DNA of 64,000 bases from Acanthochlamys bracteata (Eukaryota > Streptophyta > Magnoliopsida > Pandanales > Velloziaceae), in contig CM034127.1 of NCBI GenBank assembly GCA_019914995.1, forward strand, positions 10,602,001 to 10,666,000, written 5' to 3'. Within the stretch, counting starts at the first letter, position 1. Each line of letters begins with the position of its first letter. Positions 49,468 to 61,756 of the stretch are shown piece after piece. A program made the translations under genes and the position numbers. The notes below the pieces were generated by a model. It ran no database searches, was not told the DNA's origin, and was given only the letters and a program-made list of their open reading frames with translations.

Positions 49468-52400
49468 TTAAACTGGCCTATCAACAACCTGACAGGAGTT
49501 CCACCAAGCCCCAATGCACGGAACCACAACTGCAAGCACCGTGATCATATATGCTGCATATACTAAACAACTGCGGTTTGAAAATATACTAATGGATGCA
49601 CTCACTGCACATCTCTCTGGGATTCTCGGGAAACTGCAAATCTTGGGGTCATCATTCTTAGGCTTGAAGATAACCTTGGGTTCATCATCCAAAGAATTTT
49701 TTGAAGAGCGAGAGTTTGTTGCTTTAGAGGATTCCTCACCTGCATAGAGAAGAGTTCGATGTAACAAAATCTTATCATCAAGTAAAGCTCCACAAAAATT
49801 GCATATCAATTTGATTACCTTCATCATAGCACCTATAAGCCCTATCTTTGAGGGGAGACCCTAATAATTTTTCTCCACCAACAGTGCTCTGAGCAGACAT
49901 GCCATCCTGCAGAGGCATTTCATAGTTATATACGGTAATATGAGTACCTATGAGTTCCACACATTTCCTAAAATTCCCTCACATTATTTACTTAGTAATC
50001 CATAATGCATGCATTTCAAGTCTCAACCACAACCGCTACGTCTCTTCACAGCTTAGAATGTATTCCACAAGTTATTTTCGCCAACTTGATGTGTGCTTCT
50101 TCATTATATTACCTGTACGAAATGCATTGGGTCGTGGAATGGGTACAGGGACACAGTTCCTTGGATGTTTGGAGTACAATACGTTAGGGGTAGCACCATT
50201 TGGTATGTAAGGGTTCGCTCATTCAGGTAATGCATATATATAATAACAATAAAATACTTCAGTATAAATAAATTAGTGGTCTTTGGTATTTTCATTATAT
50301 TGTTTAATTCAATTCAGCGTCCCAAATTAAATCTTGACTTATTTGCTTCTCCAGCTTGTCTCTCTCATTACTACAGGAAAAACCAGCAAGCCTTGGCATC
50401 TGTTTAAAGAGAGTACAAAACTCACCGACTCGATTTGGATTGCTCCTATGAGGATCTGGGATGCAAATACACCATGTTTTGGAAATGCTTAAACTGATAT
50501 ACAGGACATGGAGGTGTGAGGGAATTGGGTAACACTGCTCCTTCCCATACTCTACATGTTGGACTTTGTCACTTGCGAAATTCTTAAAACAGTTTTATGA
50601 GACTCCAGTTTTAATCGACTTTTCTTTGTGTATTATTAAACATCATGTCTTTGCAATTTGATAAGGCTTAGATCAAACAGTTCCTCACCTCAATTGATGA
50701 CACTTCAACCTGAGAATCAGCCTGATTGCTACTGCCTGATTCACTCATAGTGCTTGATCCTGGTCCAACATGAATACAACTCTGCAATCGGATTCTTCTA
50801 ATAGCTCCACCTTGCTTCAGTACTGCATTCTCAGGAAGGTTCCGGGTTTGACGATATTTTAAAGTTATTCCAGTAGCTGGTGAACCAAAAGCATTCTCAT
50901 ATGCATTTTCTTTGTTGCTAGACTCCACCATGCCTGAGATAGGTAGTTGCCACATCGGGGGTGCATATGATTCAGCTGGAAGGTTCGTCATTGCCATATC
51001 ACTAAGGATCTCGTGGTTGGAAAATCCCTCGAAGTTATAAAGACAATCCATGGTATCCACCAGAGGAACCACCACACCCCTGCAGTTTACATCAGGGCTT
51101 TCATAAATGCTGCCATTTGAGTGCTCCATCTGCACAGAAGCCTTTGATGAAAAGAACGGTCCACAGTCCCAATCAGCATCCTTGAAAACCTGCACAAGCA
51201 GTAAAAAAGACAATGGTTTCTCGATTAGATAGTTATAAGAAGTCTATAATATACTCAATTACAGGAAGTTCAGGAAGACAAGCTCAATGGCTATTCTCAC
51301 CTGTGGGAATATAGCTTCATTATTTAAATCGCTGCTTTCTGGACTCTCTTTGCCACTAACATAGGCCATGGGAGAATAATCTTGTGGCACCTGCTTGTGC
51401 ACTACAGGTCTAAGAGTGTTGGTAAATGGATCTGTCTGGGCACTAGACACCTCCGAAGAATACTCTTCCTGATTACCGACAATTGTACATAAGAATTCAG
51501 TCATGGAATCCACTTCAGCATTTTCAACACCAAGTAATGTATTGTCGAATCCAGGACCATAATCATCCGCCAAGGGATAGTCAGTGTAAGGCAGCATAGG
51601 AGAAAGAATATCCGGAAACATATCACATTCTAATGGTTCCTGCTCAGTATTACAGAATTGCACTAAGGCATGCATCACAGGATCACTGCTCTGAAAAGTC
51701 ACAAGTGTGAGTCAAAGTTAGTTTCGAAATAACATTGCAATTGTAACTGCAGTAAAGAATGCACTTTGACGAGAATACTGCTTTGGAATTTAGTTCCTTG
51801 ATAAGGCACATTTAAATGTGATTTAAATAAAATCAACAAGAGCTCAAATTCTAGGCCCATATCTAACCTCTCCAGCAACTGTTAGACTTTCATCAGTAGT
51901 AGCATGTGGAACCTCCCCTAAAATTGTTTTACTTTCATGATCAGTTGCATTCGGAACCATATTTCCATTGTTCTGGGACCCTCCTTGTTGTGGTGGTTCA
52001 GGAGGAGGATGTTCTTTAGAATGTGACCCCGGTGATTTTTCATTTGGTAGTTTTCTGACTTCTTCTGAATCATCTTGTTCATGTGGCATGCTACCAACGG
52101 TATCAGAACCACTTGCTGTCGGAGTACCATTTTTCTCGATCTCATCAGTTGTAGGACTTGAAGTCCTTTCTTCTGTTTTCTTGAATAACCGGCAAAGAAC
52201 AAAGCCACCCTGAAAACGTTGGACAAAACAACCTAATTACAATGTATGCTAGATTATAGCTATACTAACAAAGTAAGAGGACTCAATAAGTTCACACACG
52301 ACAGAAATGAATGGTGAGAGATCGAGTATTTTAAAAACTAAGGTCAGAATGTAGAAGGCACATTTAGGATGAAAGATAACCAGGAATCTACACAGTTTTT

Positions 52401-53375
52401 ACTACTAAGGAGTTCACAGCAATTTTTTTACTGATAAAAGGTGCTACTAAGATCAATTGCATGTAGCTTCTACATATCAAAGATTTCCCCCCAACACACA
52501 CTTGTGACTCCCCTCGTGAATTTAGCTGAGGATAAGACTCCAGCCCAAGGCCTACCCAAACGAAACCTTCACCAAAATTAACATACAAGCATGAAATGGG
52601 GTCTATGGAGCTTTACATGGACAAGGATATCTCGAAGTTTTTGGGCGATCAACCCAGAGGTTCATTCTAACTAACTTTCCTCGCTCCCTACGCATAGTTG
52701 CCTACCAAAATCATACCTTCAGCCCTACAGTCCAAACCCTAGTCTTCATAAGCTACCACTTAGCAAATTAATACTTTGAATAAAAACAGCAGCTTCTTGC
52801 CACACCTTTTCACCCGACTCGAACTCGGGCTCAACAGTGCGGTACTCATGCATGATCCAACCTGTCCTCTCTCCTCTTGGCGCCCTACCAGAATGAAACA
52901 CCAACGTTTTCTTCATCCCTATTAGCGTCTGGGATCCTCCTTTCCCTCCACCACCACCTCCACCGGGCTTCGACTTAATCAACCGGTCCTTCCCTGTTGC
53001 TTTCCAGTACCCAGCTTGCGTTGCTCTGTTCGCTCTCTGCCCTGAAGAATACTTCCTATCCCTCGGAGCAAAGAAAAACCACTCCAAATCATCCGATTGT
53101 ATCGCCGACTTATCTGTCCCAAACCAATCGATCAATTAAACTTGAAAATCAGCGAAAAATCGAATGATTATTAACTTACCAGGAAGGTCCCAAGGTTCAG
53201 ATTTACAAACATCAACGACAGGGATAACAGCAGCGGCTTTGGAATCAATCCGGCCGTTGATTTTGCGCTTGAGGTAGTGATTAACAAGCTCTTCGTCGGT
53301 TGGACGGAACCGGAATCCGAGCGGTAAAGAATTGTCTGGTAGAACTTGTTGTTGCTGGTGAGCTGACAGATCCAT
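49468..53375 (-). CDS. Membrane-tethered NAC transcription factor (NTL type)
   Basis: Seven exons join in frame: 53375-53180, 53113-52806, 52209-51868, 51690-51301, 51189-50689, 49906-49819 and 49739-49468, for about 698 residues. The NAC domain (about 15-175) starts [20 protein letters not shown], continues [11 protein letters not shown] and YWKATGKDR, and ends [10 protein letters not shown] long acidic, Ser-rich activation-type region follows, with GIxLKxRxxRN and IRRIRLQS motifs typical of the NTL group. Near the C-terminus a hydrophobic segment (about 666-688, [20 protein letters not shown]) predicts a tail anchor, so the protein is likely released from a membrane by cleavage under stress and then moves to the nucleus. 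The NAC domain carries a glycine-run insertion. The ATG at 53375 gives the standard N-terminus. NTL9-like is the nearest known type; I cannot name the orthologue. Confidence 0.92.
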
Positions 53376-55170
53376 GAACAAAATTGAATTGATTTGAAAA
53401 TCGAAGAAGAAGAAAAACAAGAAGAAAGAAAGAAATCAACAGTCAAAAACCAGAGAAAGAAAGAGAAATTAAAAAGTTAGAAATAGAAACGGAAGGCAAG
53501 GAGTTCGGGACTCGATATACAAAAGAGTAGAGAGACGCGTAGTGGGAAAATATTCCGGGAGATACCGCGTTGGTGAATTGACACTTGCATTGGTGTTATT
53601 TACTAGTTCGTGCCATTTTGATACTGTATAGTGTAAAGGAAAGCCTGTTGAAATTGAACGTAGTAATTTTTTTTTAAAACAGAGTAATATTCTGAAGAAT
53701 ACAAGCGAATGGTGAAAAAAATTCTAGTTTGATGCCATTTGACATATAATTCTTCTATAGTTAAAGGATTGAAAACGAACTTGAGTTTTATATATATGTA
53801 AAAATTTACCACAATTTTTTTTAGCTTTCAAATTTGTAAAAATATTTAAAATATTATAAAAATTTTATTAAAAAAATAAATATTTATGTCAAATATAAGT
53901 ACCTAAAAAATAATGCCAAGTATATACTATGGAGATTGGAGAGTAATAAAATGAAAAAAATTGAAAGACTAACAAAAACAGGTCCAGTTAAAGCAAGCAG
54001 TACATCTCAAGTTGGTAAATGCCTGCAATCTGCACTGCAAAGCTGAAACATAAAACAGAAAAAAGACATCAAAGCTATTGTACAAGTTAACATGAACAGC
54101 ACATGAGCATTGCTCCGTCTCCCTGATTCCACTTGAACAAAGTAAATCTTAAAATTTTCACCTTTTCTTTGTTATTACGAAATGTTATAGAAGTTTATGA
54201 TATCTCGACATTGTACATTTTTGTGCATTTCTTTAATCAAGTGTTTATTGCTAGATCGGACGGTTGCAGTTCAATCAAACGATAAAAGCGTAAAAGATAA
54301 ATTTATTATTTTCAAAAGAAAAATATGAAAGGAACCGTGACAGTTTATACAAATTTTTTTAAAAAAATACACGAGTGCCTATAAGCAGTGAAGTGTTTTA
54401 TATCCCTCCTCTCTTTTTGTTATTTAAATATGAATAACTAGTGAAAGTTATATAGTTAAAAATTAGTTGTTTTTCCTCCTGAAAATTTTCATTATCCCAC
54501 ACTACCTTAGACTTATGGGTTATACACAAATCTCAGACCGCCAGAGATTCTAAGTTAGGGCTCGTTTATTTACTTTTTTTCTTTTTTTTTTTTTTTGAGT
54601 GACTTATAAGAAGTAGCTATAGAAAGCTGAGTTAGTGAAATATAATTATTGAAATTGAGTTAAACTTTCATACTTATTTATAGTTGAAAGCTAAAATTAA
54701 AAATAAAATTTTATATTATTCTTTTTACAAATAAAAATTGAAAAAGTGAGTTCTTATGTATTTTTATTTGGAAATAGGAGTACAATTTTTAATGAGAAAA
54801 AATCATAGGGACTCTTTTGAAACTCAATTTTTTAAAATAAATTCAGTTTTAGTCAATTAAACTCAGCCTTGGCTCTTCTTCTGATTGCTGGATCAAAAAT
54901 TATGTCATAATAAATAAATAAATAACTCTACTTTTGTTTCTTATTTTAAATTTTAATATGTTTTCTCAAGCTAGCTAACAACTAAAGTTAGTTGAGTAAA
55001 TTATGTAGCTGATTCTTTTTCCGCAGGAGAACAGTGATTACGGGCTCAGAAAAGCAATACAATGTAAAAATAGGTGGCTAAATTTTGTTAACTCTGCTTT
55101 AAAAGGTGACACTCTTTTGTGGATTAGTTAGGCTGGAAAGTTAATTCTATTAACGCAGTATAATTATTTT

Positions 55171-55341
55171 AAGGTGCATTTTTTTAATTTTAAAAATAAA
55201 TTTTTAAAAGTGAGTTAATAAAAATAATATATATTTTTTGTATTAAAAAATAAATTAAAGTAATTTTTATAATAAAAATAAATTAAAAATAATTTTTTAG
55301 TTAAAAAAATAATTTTGGTGTGTAAAAAAACACCCTTATAA
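55171..55341. mobile_element. MITE, GGTGCATTTTTTTA family, copy 1
   Basis: The left end AAGGTGCATTTTTTTA and the inverted right end (TAAAAAAACACCCTTA) bound an AT-rich core of about 150 bp containing TGAGTTAATAAAAATAAT. Flanking duplication is unclear because of the AT-rich context. Confidence 0.6.
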
Positions 55342-56154
55342 CAAGTTAAAAGGTTTATCAAAATATTTGTTATAATTTGCCATTTAGTTTTGAGCGGTAA
55401 GAATAATATATTTTCAAAAATCTGTAATTAAGTTTCGTAAAAATTAAAAAAAAAATTTTTTTAAAAAGAAAGTGAAAGTAAAATTCAGTATCTATATTTC
55501 AATAAATTTAGAAAGTATATTAAAAATTAAAAAATATAATTATATTAAAAAATATGTAAATAAAAAAATAGAACTAAAATTCTGCATATAAAAATAGAAT
55601 TCTAAATTCTTATATAATTAAAAAATATAAATTATTCAAAATTTAAAATTTAATAAAAAAAATAAAATTATGAACGTGGCCGTACATATTAAATACAATT
55701 TTATTAGAATACATGTTGCCTGAAATTTGTTGCAAGCTGCGGACCACATGTAGTACGGAAGATTCTGTACACGAGTACGGACAATGGAAGAGAATCTAAT
55801 AAGACGGATCTTTCTGGAACTTGGATCATTTTACCTTAACACATCCATGCAAAAATGACACCTATTACTTTAACCAAAACAAATAAACATTACAAAAACG
55901 AATTAGAATTATTTAAGAGTGCATCTATTTTTTTTAAATAAATAATAATTTTAATTTAAAAAAAATAAAATAAATAATAATAAAATTTTATAACGTAAAA
56001 TTTTTTTATTTCTAAATTTAAATAAATTATATAGCACATTACAAACATTTTGAAAAATATAAGATAAAAATAAGTTTTTAAAAAATTAAAAAAAAAGTTT
56101 AACCAAACACACACTTAATCTATTGTACGACACACCTGCATTCGTATAAAATAT

Positions 56155-56373
56155 TAGGGTGCATTTTTTTACAGACTTATCAAATCACTTTTTTTTTACT
56201 AAAAAATTACTTCTAATTTACTTTTTATTATTAAAAATATAATAAATCATTTCAAATTATTTTTTAATACAAAAACATATATCAATTTTAACAATACTAT
56301 TTCTATCAACTCATTTTTAAAAACATATTTTTAAAAAATTTACTTACAAAACTAAAAGAACGCACACCTTTAA
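56155..56373. mobile_element. MITE, GGTGCATTTTTTTA family, copy 2
   Basis: The left end AGGGTGCATTTTTTTACAG and the inverted right end AAAAGAACGCACACCTT flank a core with ATTACTTCTAATTTACTTTTT and CAACTCATTTTTAAAA. These words recur in the neighbouring element at about 56470-56655 and, inverted, in copy 1. Confidence 0.65.
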
Positions 56374-56469
56374 ACATAGTACTGATGTTTGAGGTGAAGA
56401 TCATCGATAATGTATCTTCCGTTGGCCTTTCATAACATGAATGTCGGTCATTTTCGTTTAGAATGCATT

Positions 56470-56655
56470 ATTTTGCACACATAAATCACTTTTCCTTTAA
56501 TTTTATTTTATTTTTATTAAAAAAATACAAAAAATCACTTCTAATTTATTTTTTAATAAAAAAATATATTACTTTCGATAATATTATTTCTAACAACTCA
56601 TTTTCAAAAAATTTTTAAGAAACTCACTTTCAAAACCAAAATAACACACTCTTGA
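56470..56655. mobile_element. MITE, GGTGCATTTTTTTA family, copy 3 (diverged)
   Basis: The core words TCACTTCTAATTTATTTTTT and CAACTCATTTTCAAAA match copy 2 in the same orientation, and the right end CAAAATAACACACTC resembles its right end. The left end is less clear. Confidence 0.55.
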
Positions 56656-57439
56656 ACAAAGAAGACGAGTCTAGTATTTTATTGTTCATTTGCCTTGTTT
56701 CATGCTATTTGACGTCTCCTTGGAACGAGACCGGTGAGATAAGTGAAACTTCTTCGAGCTCAGCTGAATGCAGGCCTGGACGCATCTCCGAAGAGCAGCA
56801 ATTAAACCGTATATTAACATACCAATAAAAATCACAGTACTTCTGTTCACTACTCACAAGAACGCCTATGCATAAAACTCATTGCAACTTTGCAACGCTA
56901 GGAAGAACTATAATGTCCATGTTCTACTAGCGTAGGTGCGTCCGTATACATGGTAAATGACTAAAAGCAACTCCAATCACCATTAGGAACAGCTGAAGTG
57001 GTCCTCAGTTTCCTAGAAATTGGACAAAAGTGAGTCTATCGTGCAGTTTCCTAGAAATTGAACAAAAAACAGGCTATCGTGCATGTACACCGACTTTACA
57101 ACTTTTTTAGTTTTTACAGTACTCTAGCTGGTGCTCTCAAAAGCAAAAGGGAGAAAAGAGAAGTTACATAAGGGGACTACTTGAAAATCTGAAAGAAGAT
57201 TGACATATAAGCTCTTCGCTGCAGGGAATTTCATGAAAACACCATCAACTACTTGCTACATCGGCTACGCTCCACATTGTCATGATGGACCTAGAGAAAT
57301 GCAGGCAAACTTTGGGCAGAATCAAAAGCAAAGATGACCAAAACAGAGCAGTGCACTCCTAATTGATCATCATAACCCTTCAAATCTATCAGCATACCTA
57401 GAATTACAGGGCATTCAGCATGCAAGTAATACAGGAGGA

Positions 57440-57485
57440 AGTACAAGGCAAAGGCAAAAGCAAAAGCAAAAGCAAAAACAAAAGT
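57440..57485. repeat. (GCAAAA)n short tandem repeat
   Basis: About six imperfect copies of a GCAAAA/GCAAAG unit. On the minus strand this produces an FAFAFA-type open frame, which I do not regard as a gene. Confidence 0.85.
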
Positions 57486-58119
57486 GATGGAAGAATAGCA
57501 GTATAGCACAAGGTAACTCATGTACCTTATGACCAACTCATTCATAAGAAAGAACCAGAACCGAACCACATAGATGTAACGATGTAACTAAAGCAATCTG
57601 CTTCAGGTCCTATATCGGAAGCAGGTTTTGTCACAAGACAGATAGCTCATTCACCATGACATGGTATTATCTTCTTCAATTTGGACCTAAGATCTGGCAA
57701 AGTGTCAGTAACCTGAGAACTCCAATCAGAGCCTCATACACTAACCTGGCATCTTTGCACAAACCTCAGTTCAAAAGGGAAGCTACAAGAACACATTTGT
57801 AGTTCCCGAAGCAATTATTTGCCAATTTTCCTTTTTCTGCATCAAGACTCAGATCTCACTTTATTCAAATTATAGATTCTTTTGCCAACTTTCTGCCTTT
57901 TCCTACCTTAACAGACTTGCACATAGTCCTAGTCTGAGATGAAGTTAACAAAATGAAAATTATGGAAACTAGAAGTCCAAAAGCCCTTCAAGAGAAAATT
58001 TAGTATCTAAACTCTTCCACTTGCTTTCTAAGTGCTCTTCTTGAGACAGACACCAAAAACCATCATTTCGAAAATTTACCACAGGCCAAGATTGCATAAT
58101 CAATTCTATCTGCGGAAAA

Positions 58120-58268
58120 NNNNNNNNNNNNNNNNNNNNNNNNNNNNNNNNNNNNNNNNNNNNNNNNNNNNNNNNNNNNNNNNNNNNNNNNNNNNNNNNN
58201 NNNNNNNNNNNNNNNNNNNNNNNNNNNNNNNNNNNNNNNNNNNNNNNNNNNNNNNNNNNNNNNNNNNN
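58120..58268. other. Assembly gap (149 N)
   Basis: A run of 149 undetermined bases. Sequence on both sides is non-coding in appearance, so no gene call depends on it. Confidence 1.
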
Positions 58269-59781
58269 AAAACCATGAAGTCGGACTTATAGGGAAACAA
58301 AGCCTTAATCATGTAACATCTATGTTTTACCACTAAAATCTCGTGACAAATATATACCTTAAAGAGAGAATTTATGAGCACCATTTCACAATAATGTGAT
58401 CCATTTTCTGCATAGAATATTTCTTAACTTGAGGATTTCAACTCAAAGCTAAAGCAACACTCCTATGGAAGTATAACAAATCTGCTTCTGTCACGGCAAC
58501 TTCATACCCATAACTAAATGTTGTTCTCCACAACACTGGTAACAAACGTTTCTAGATAACACCACATGCTTGTTTAGTTTAAATCACACTGTATAGTTTA
58601 AGATCTTCCACCTAGTTGGTTGCTTGATGATGGTACAGGAAATCAGATCATGAGCAAGACCTATGAAGAGCATTGATGCAGAATTTATCATCAAAAGCCA
58701 TGCTTGAGTTACTACAATGAACATGCCTATCTTTCTTAATCAAATAAAATCAGTCGAATATGGACAAGTTTAGAATGATTAGAAACAATAACTAGCAAAA
58801 AAAAGCCAACAAGAGAATCTACATTGCTGCAGATAACAGAAGTAATCAAGTACTGACCATAATGCATCAGGCAGCCAAATCACATACACCAAAATATTGA
58901 CAATGTGGGGGCATCCGAGACAACCCACACAATAAACAAGCAACCTAACAAGTACATCCCATGCAACAAATGAAGACGTAGGTTTAACACCAAAAACCAC
59001 TCGTAGGACTCTAACAAGTAGAAGAACTAGCAGCACTAGCAAGTACGCCTTAAATTGATTCTGAATTGGCTCGAAAGCATATCGACACACAAAAAGGAAA
59101 GGCTATATCCTTATTTTGCCATAGATATGTAGAAAGAGGCCCTCAGGACCATCAGAAGATAAATCTATTTACATCTATGATAACTACCAAGATCAGTACA
59201 ATCTTATTGCTTAGCATATGCAAGAGCAGAAAAGCTACTTTTATATGCATAATTATGATAGAAGGGCTTAAAGGCAAAATGAATCACTACTGTATGAGAT
59301 ATGTAGCAGTGAGTCATTGTCAACAAAGAGAACATATGGTATCTGTCTCTCAGAAGACCAAAACTAACTCAAAGTATTTTAGCAGCAAGATGCCCTAGGC
59401 ATTGAGAACCCTACGCTACTTACAACTACTATCAAATTAACATAGCAATGTGACAAAAGTGACAGTAGAATTCTTAAATTATGGAATTTCATTTACTCCA
59501 CACTTCAAAGGCAGAGAATTCCTTACATTAAATCTCAACTGTGTGTTCATGCTAGTATAGATGCATCTATCATAATGATTGCCAAGCATGCAACTCTATT
59601 GTCTCAGACATGCAAAAGCAGATCATATAATAAACAGGTTGAACCAGAAACAACTTATAATATCAAACATCAAACAAATGGCTAGAAGGCATTGAATAAT
59701 TTTAGCAATCCCAAAATAAATACTGCTTGTCCAAACTAAAATCTTTGCAATACAAACTGTACAAAAGCATACCAATTTTAC

Positions 59782-60285
59782 TCAGGCATGAAACTGCATC
59801 ACCATTTCGAACGCTGCTTTCCTCCTATCAAAAGACGTGGCCGCTGCAACAGCATGCCCAGCTGAACTACTCTCCTCTTTAACAGCCCAAACCGGCGAGG
59901 GTGGCCGCTTTCTTCGCTTGCTCTGTAGCACACACTCCCTCATCCCTTCTGCAACCTCTTCAGCAATCCTCGATTCTTCTTCTTCTCCAACCCCACCACC
60001 AAAACCGTTCGCGGCCTCTGGCATCGGCACATCTCCATCAACCAATTGATTCTGTTCATCGAATCGAGAAAGAACCGAACCGATCAGTTCGTAAACCGAC
60101 CGGAGTGAATCGAGAGCGGTTTGAGACTGAAACGGACCCGCTGAGGAAGAGAGAATCTTTCTTGCACGGTCTAGAGCACATGAGATCTCCGAGAGTTGAA
60201 CCGGTGATTGTTGTTTGTAATTCAAAGCTGTTGATTCTTCTTGATCTGCTGCTGCTGCTGCGGTGCCGGTGAAGTCTAGCTCCAT
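59782..60285 (-). CDS. Small uncharacterised protein
   Basis: A single exon from ATG 60285 to the stop at 59782 gives 167 residues. An alanine run near the N-terminus is followed by a helix-rich segment (ISCALDRARKILSSS, then LRSVYELIGSVLSRFDE), an acidic Gly/Glu linker (GGGVGEEEES), a basic SKRRKRPPSP patch that could be a nuclear signal, and a C-terminal segment DRRKAAFEMVMQFHA. There is no signal peptide or transmembrane segment. The composition is codon-like and GC-rich against AT-rich flanks, supporting a real gene. I do not recognise the family. The less AT-rich region downstream may be its 3' untranslated region or later non-coding exons. Confidence 0.75.
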   Translation of the reverse strand: MELDFTGTAAAAADQEESTALNYKQQSPVQLSEISCALDRARKILSSSAGPFQSQTALDSLRSVYELIGSVLSRFDEQNQLVDGDVPMPEAANGFGGGVGEEEESRIAEEVAEGMRECVLQSKRRKRPPSPVWAVKEESSSAGHAVAAATSFDRRKAAFEMVMQFHA

Positions 60286-60906
60286 TGTTGTTGTTTCTAG
60301 AGGCAACGGATCAGAATGTTGAGAATTGCGGTAGTTTTATTAGTTATAAGTGAAAAACTTTTACCAAAAGGCTTATTTACTTGTATTAGGCACCGTTTCA
60401 CGTTACTTTCCAATAACTTTTTATTTTAATTTTTATATAGTAGTTTTTAATAACTTTCTATTATATAAACTTTTTTAATTTAAAAATTACAAAAAATATT
60501 TATATTTTTAAATTTTATTATTCATTATGTTTTTTTCTAAAGTATAAATTACATTTTTAAATTTTTTATTTAAAAATTTTATTTTGTAAGCAATTTTAAA
60601 CATTTCCTCATGTCAAATAAATAGTGTTTCATATTTTTTTATAGATATTTTAGTAAATTTTTTAATTTATTTTTATAACATGGTTTTTGTGAATCACTTT
60701 TCTAACAAATAAGGGGTTGTTCAGATTTCTTATAAAAGATTATTTAGAAAATAAATTTGATTTTGTTTAGTTTAAAAATAAAAAAATTCTATTTAATGAT
60801 TTTATGAATAATTTATATTTTTAATTTTTAATTATTATTATAAAATATTGTAAAAAAATTTCAAAATTAAAAATTATAAATATAAATAAGAAAAAATAAG
60901 TAGTGC
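60286..60906. other. AT-rich spacer
   Basis: Leader and promoter of the small gene, then AT-rich sequence with several diverged MITE-like stretches. No coding sequence is seen. Confidence 0.5.
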
Positions 60907-61390
60907 CAAAGTTATCAAATTTGATTCAAATCTTAAAATCCTATGATTTTACGATTTTACTTCACCCAAACTATTTCGATCTCAAGTAAAATCTGTTTTG
61001 AGTAAAATCCCATCTAGATTTCGATTTAAATTTTAAAATTGGTAAGATCTCGATCTTATACGATTTTACTTTTGAGATAATTTTATAATTAACTATATTT
61101 AAAAAAGTTTTTATAGAATTTTCTATAAAATTTTTAAGATTTTCTGAAAAAAATAATTTTGAGAAAATTTCTATAAAATATAGAGGAATTTTTTAAAAAA
61201 AATTTATAAAATTTTAATTTTTTAAAAAAATATTAGAAAAAATTTTATAAAAGATCTTTAATGGTATTAAAAAAAAATTTTATAAAATTTATCGGTATGT
61301 AAAATCTTACGATCTTAATTTAAAATTTCGATTTTACGATCATACTCAAGCGAAACGATTCTATTTAAAATCTTGATTTTGACAACTTTG
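60907..61390. mobile_element. hAT-type MITE with 8-bp target-site duplication
   Basis: The ends are CAAAGTTATCAAA and, inverted, CAAAGTTGTCAAA. The 8-bp flank AGTAGTGC is repeated exactly on both sides (60899-60906 and 61391-61398). An 8-bp duplication and a CA-starting terminal repeat are hallmarks of hAT elements. Subterminal inverted words (ACGATTTTAC and its complement GTAAAATCGT types) extend the pairing for over 80 bp. It is 484 bp with no coding sequence, so it is non-autonomous. Confidence 0.85.
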
Positions 61391-61398
61391 AGTAGTGC

Positions 61399-61756
61399 TA
61401 AATAATTCCTAAATAGGACTCAGGTTCTAAGTTTGAGTTAAATTATGGAGTGTTTAGGAATATTTAAGAAAAGTGTTTTCTGAAAAAAAATATTTTTATT
61501 TTATTTCAAAAATATTTATTTTTAATTTAAAAAATTAATAAAGTAAATAATAAATAAAATTTTATATCGGAAATTTTTTTTAATACTTTTATATTTTTAA
61601 ATAAATTTAATAAAATTTATAAAATTTTATTAAAAAAATATAAAATAAAAAATTAATAAGTAATTTTTTGAGAAATGCTCTTCCAAAAGCGCCTTTATTG
61701 CAGCTTTCTGAAGAGCGCTGAGGATGCACAACAGATTCTGTTGGTCACTGCTAGCT
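61399..61756. other. AT-rich spacer downstream of the LRR gene
   Basis: An AT-rich MITE-like block at about 61440-61690 is followed by the 3' flank of the LRR receptor-like gene. No coding sequence is seen. Confidence 0.5.

Larger units (their letters stand above)
53376..59781. other. Spacer with a MITE cluster and an assembly gap
   Basis: 53376-53600 holds the NAC leader and promoter. About 53800-56660 is AT-rich and contains several MITE-like elements. About 56700-59780 is less AT-rich and unlike the repeat-filled part, which suggests transcribed non-coding sequence such as 3' untranslated region or introns of the gene ending at 59782; no coding frame with a recognisable domain is seen. 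A gap of N lies within it. Confidence 0.5.

Noticed and set aside
57291..57569. 92-codon minus-strand frame with an FAFAFAFA run
   Set aside because: The run comes from the GCAAAA tandem repeat; the rest has no supporting feature.
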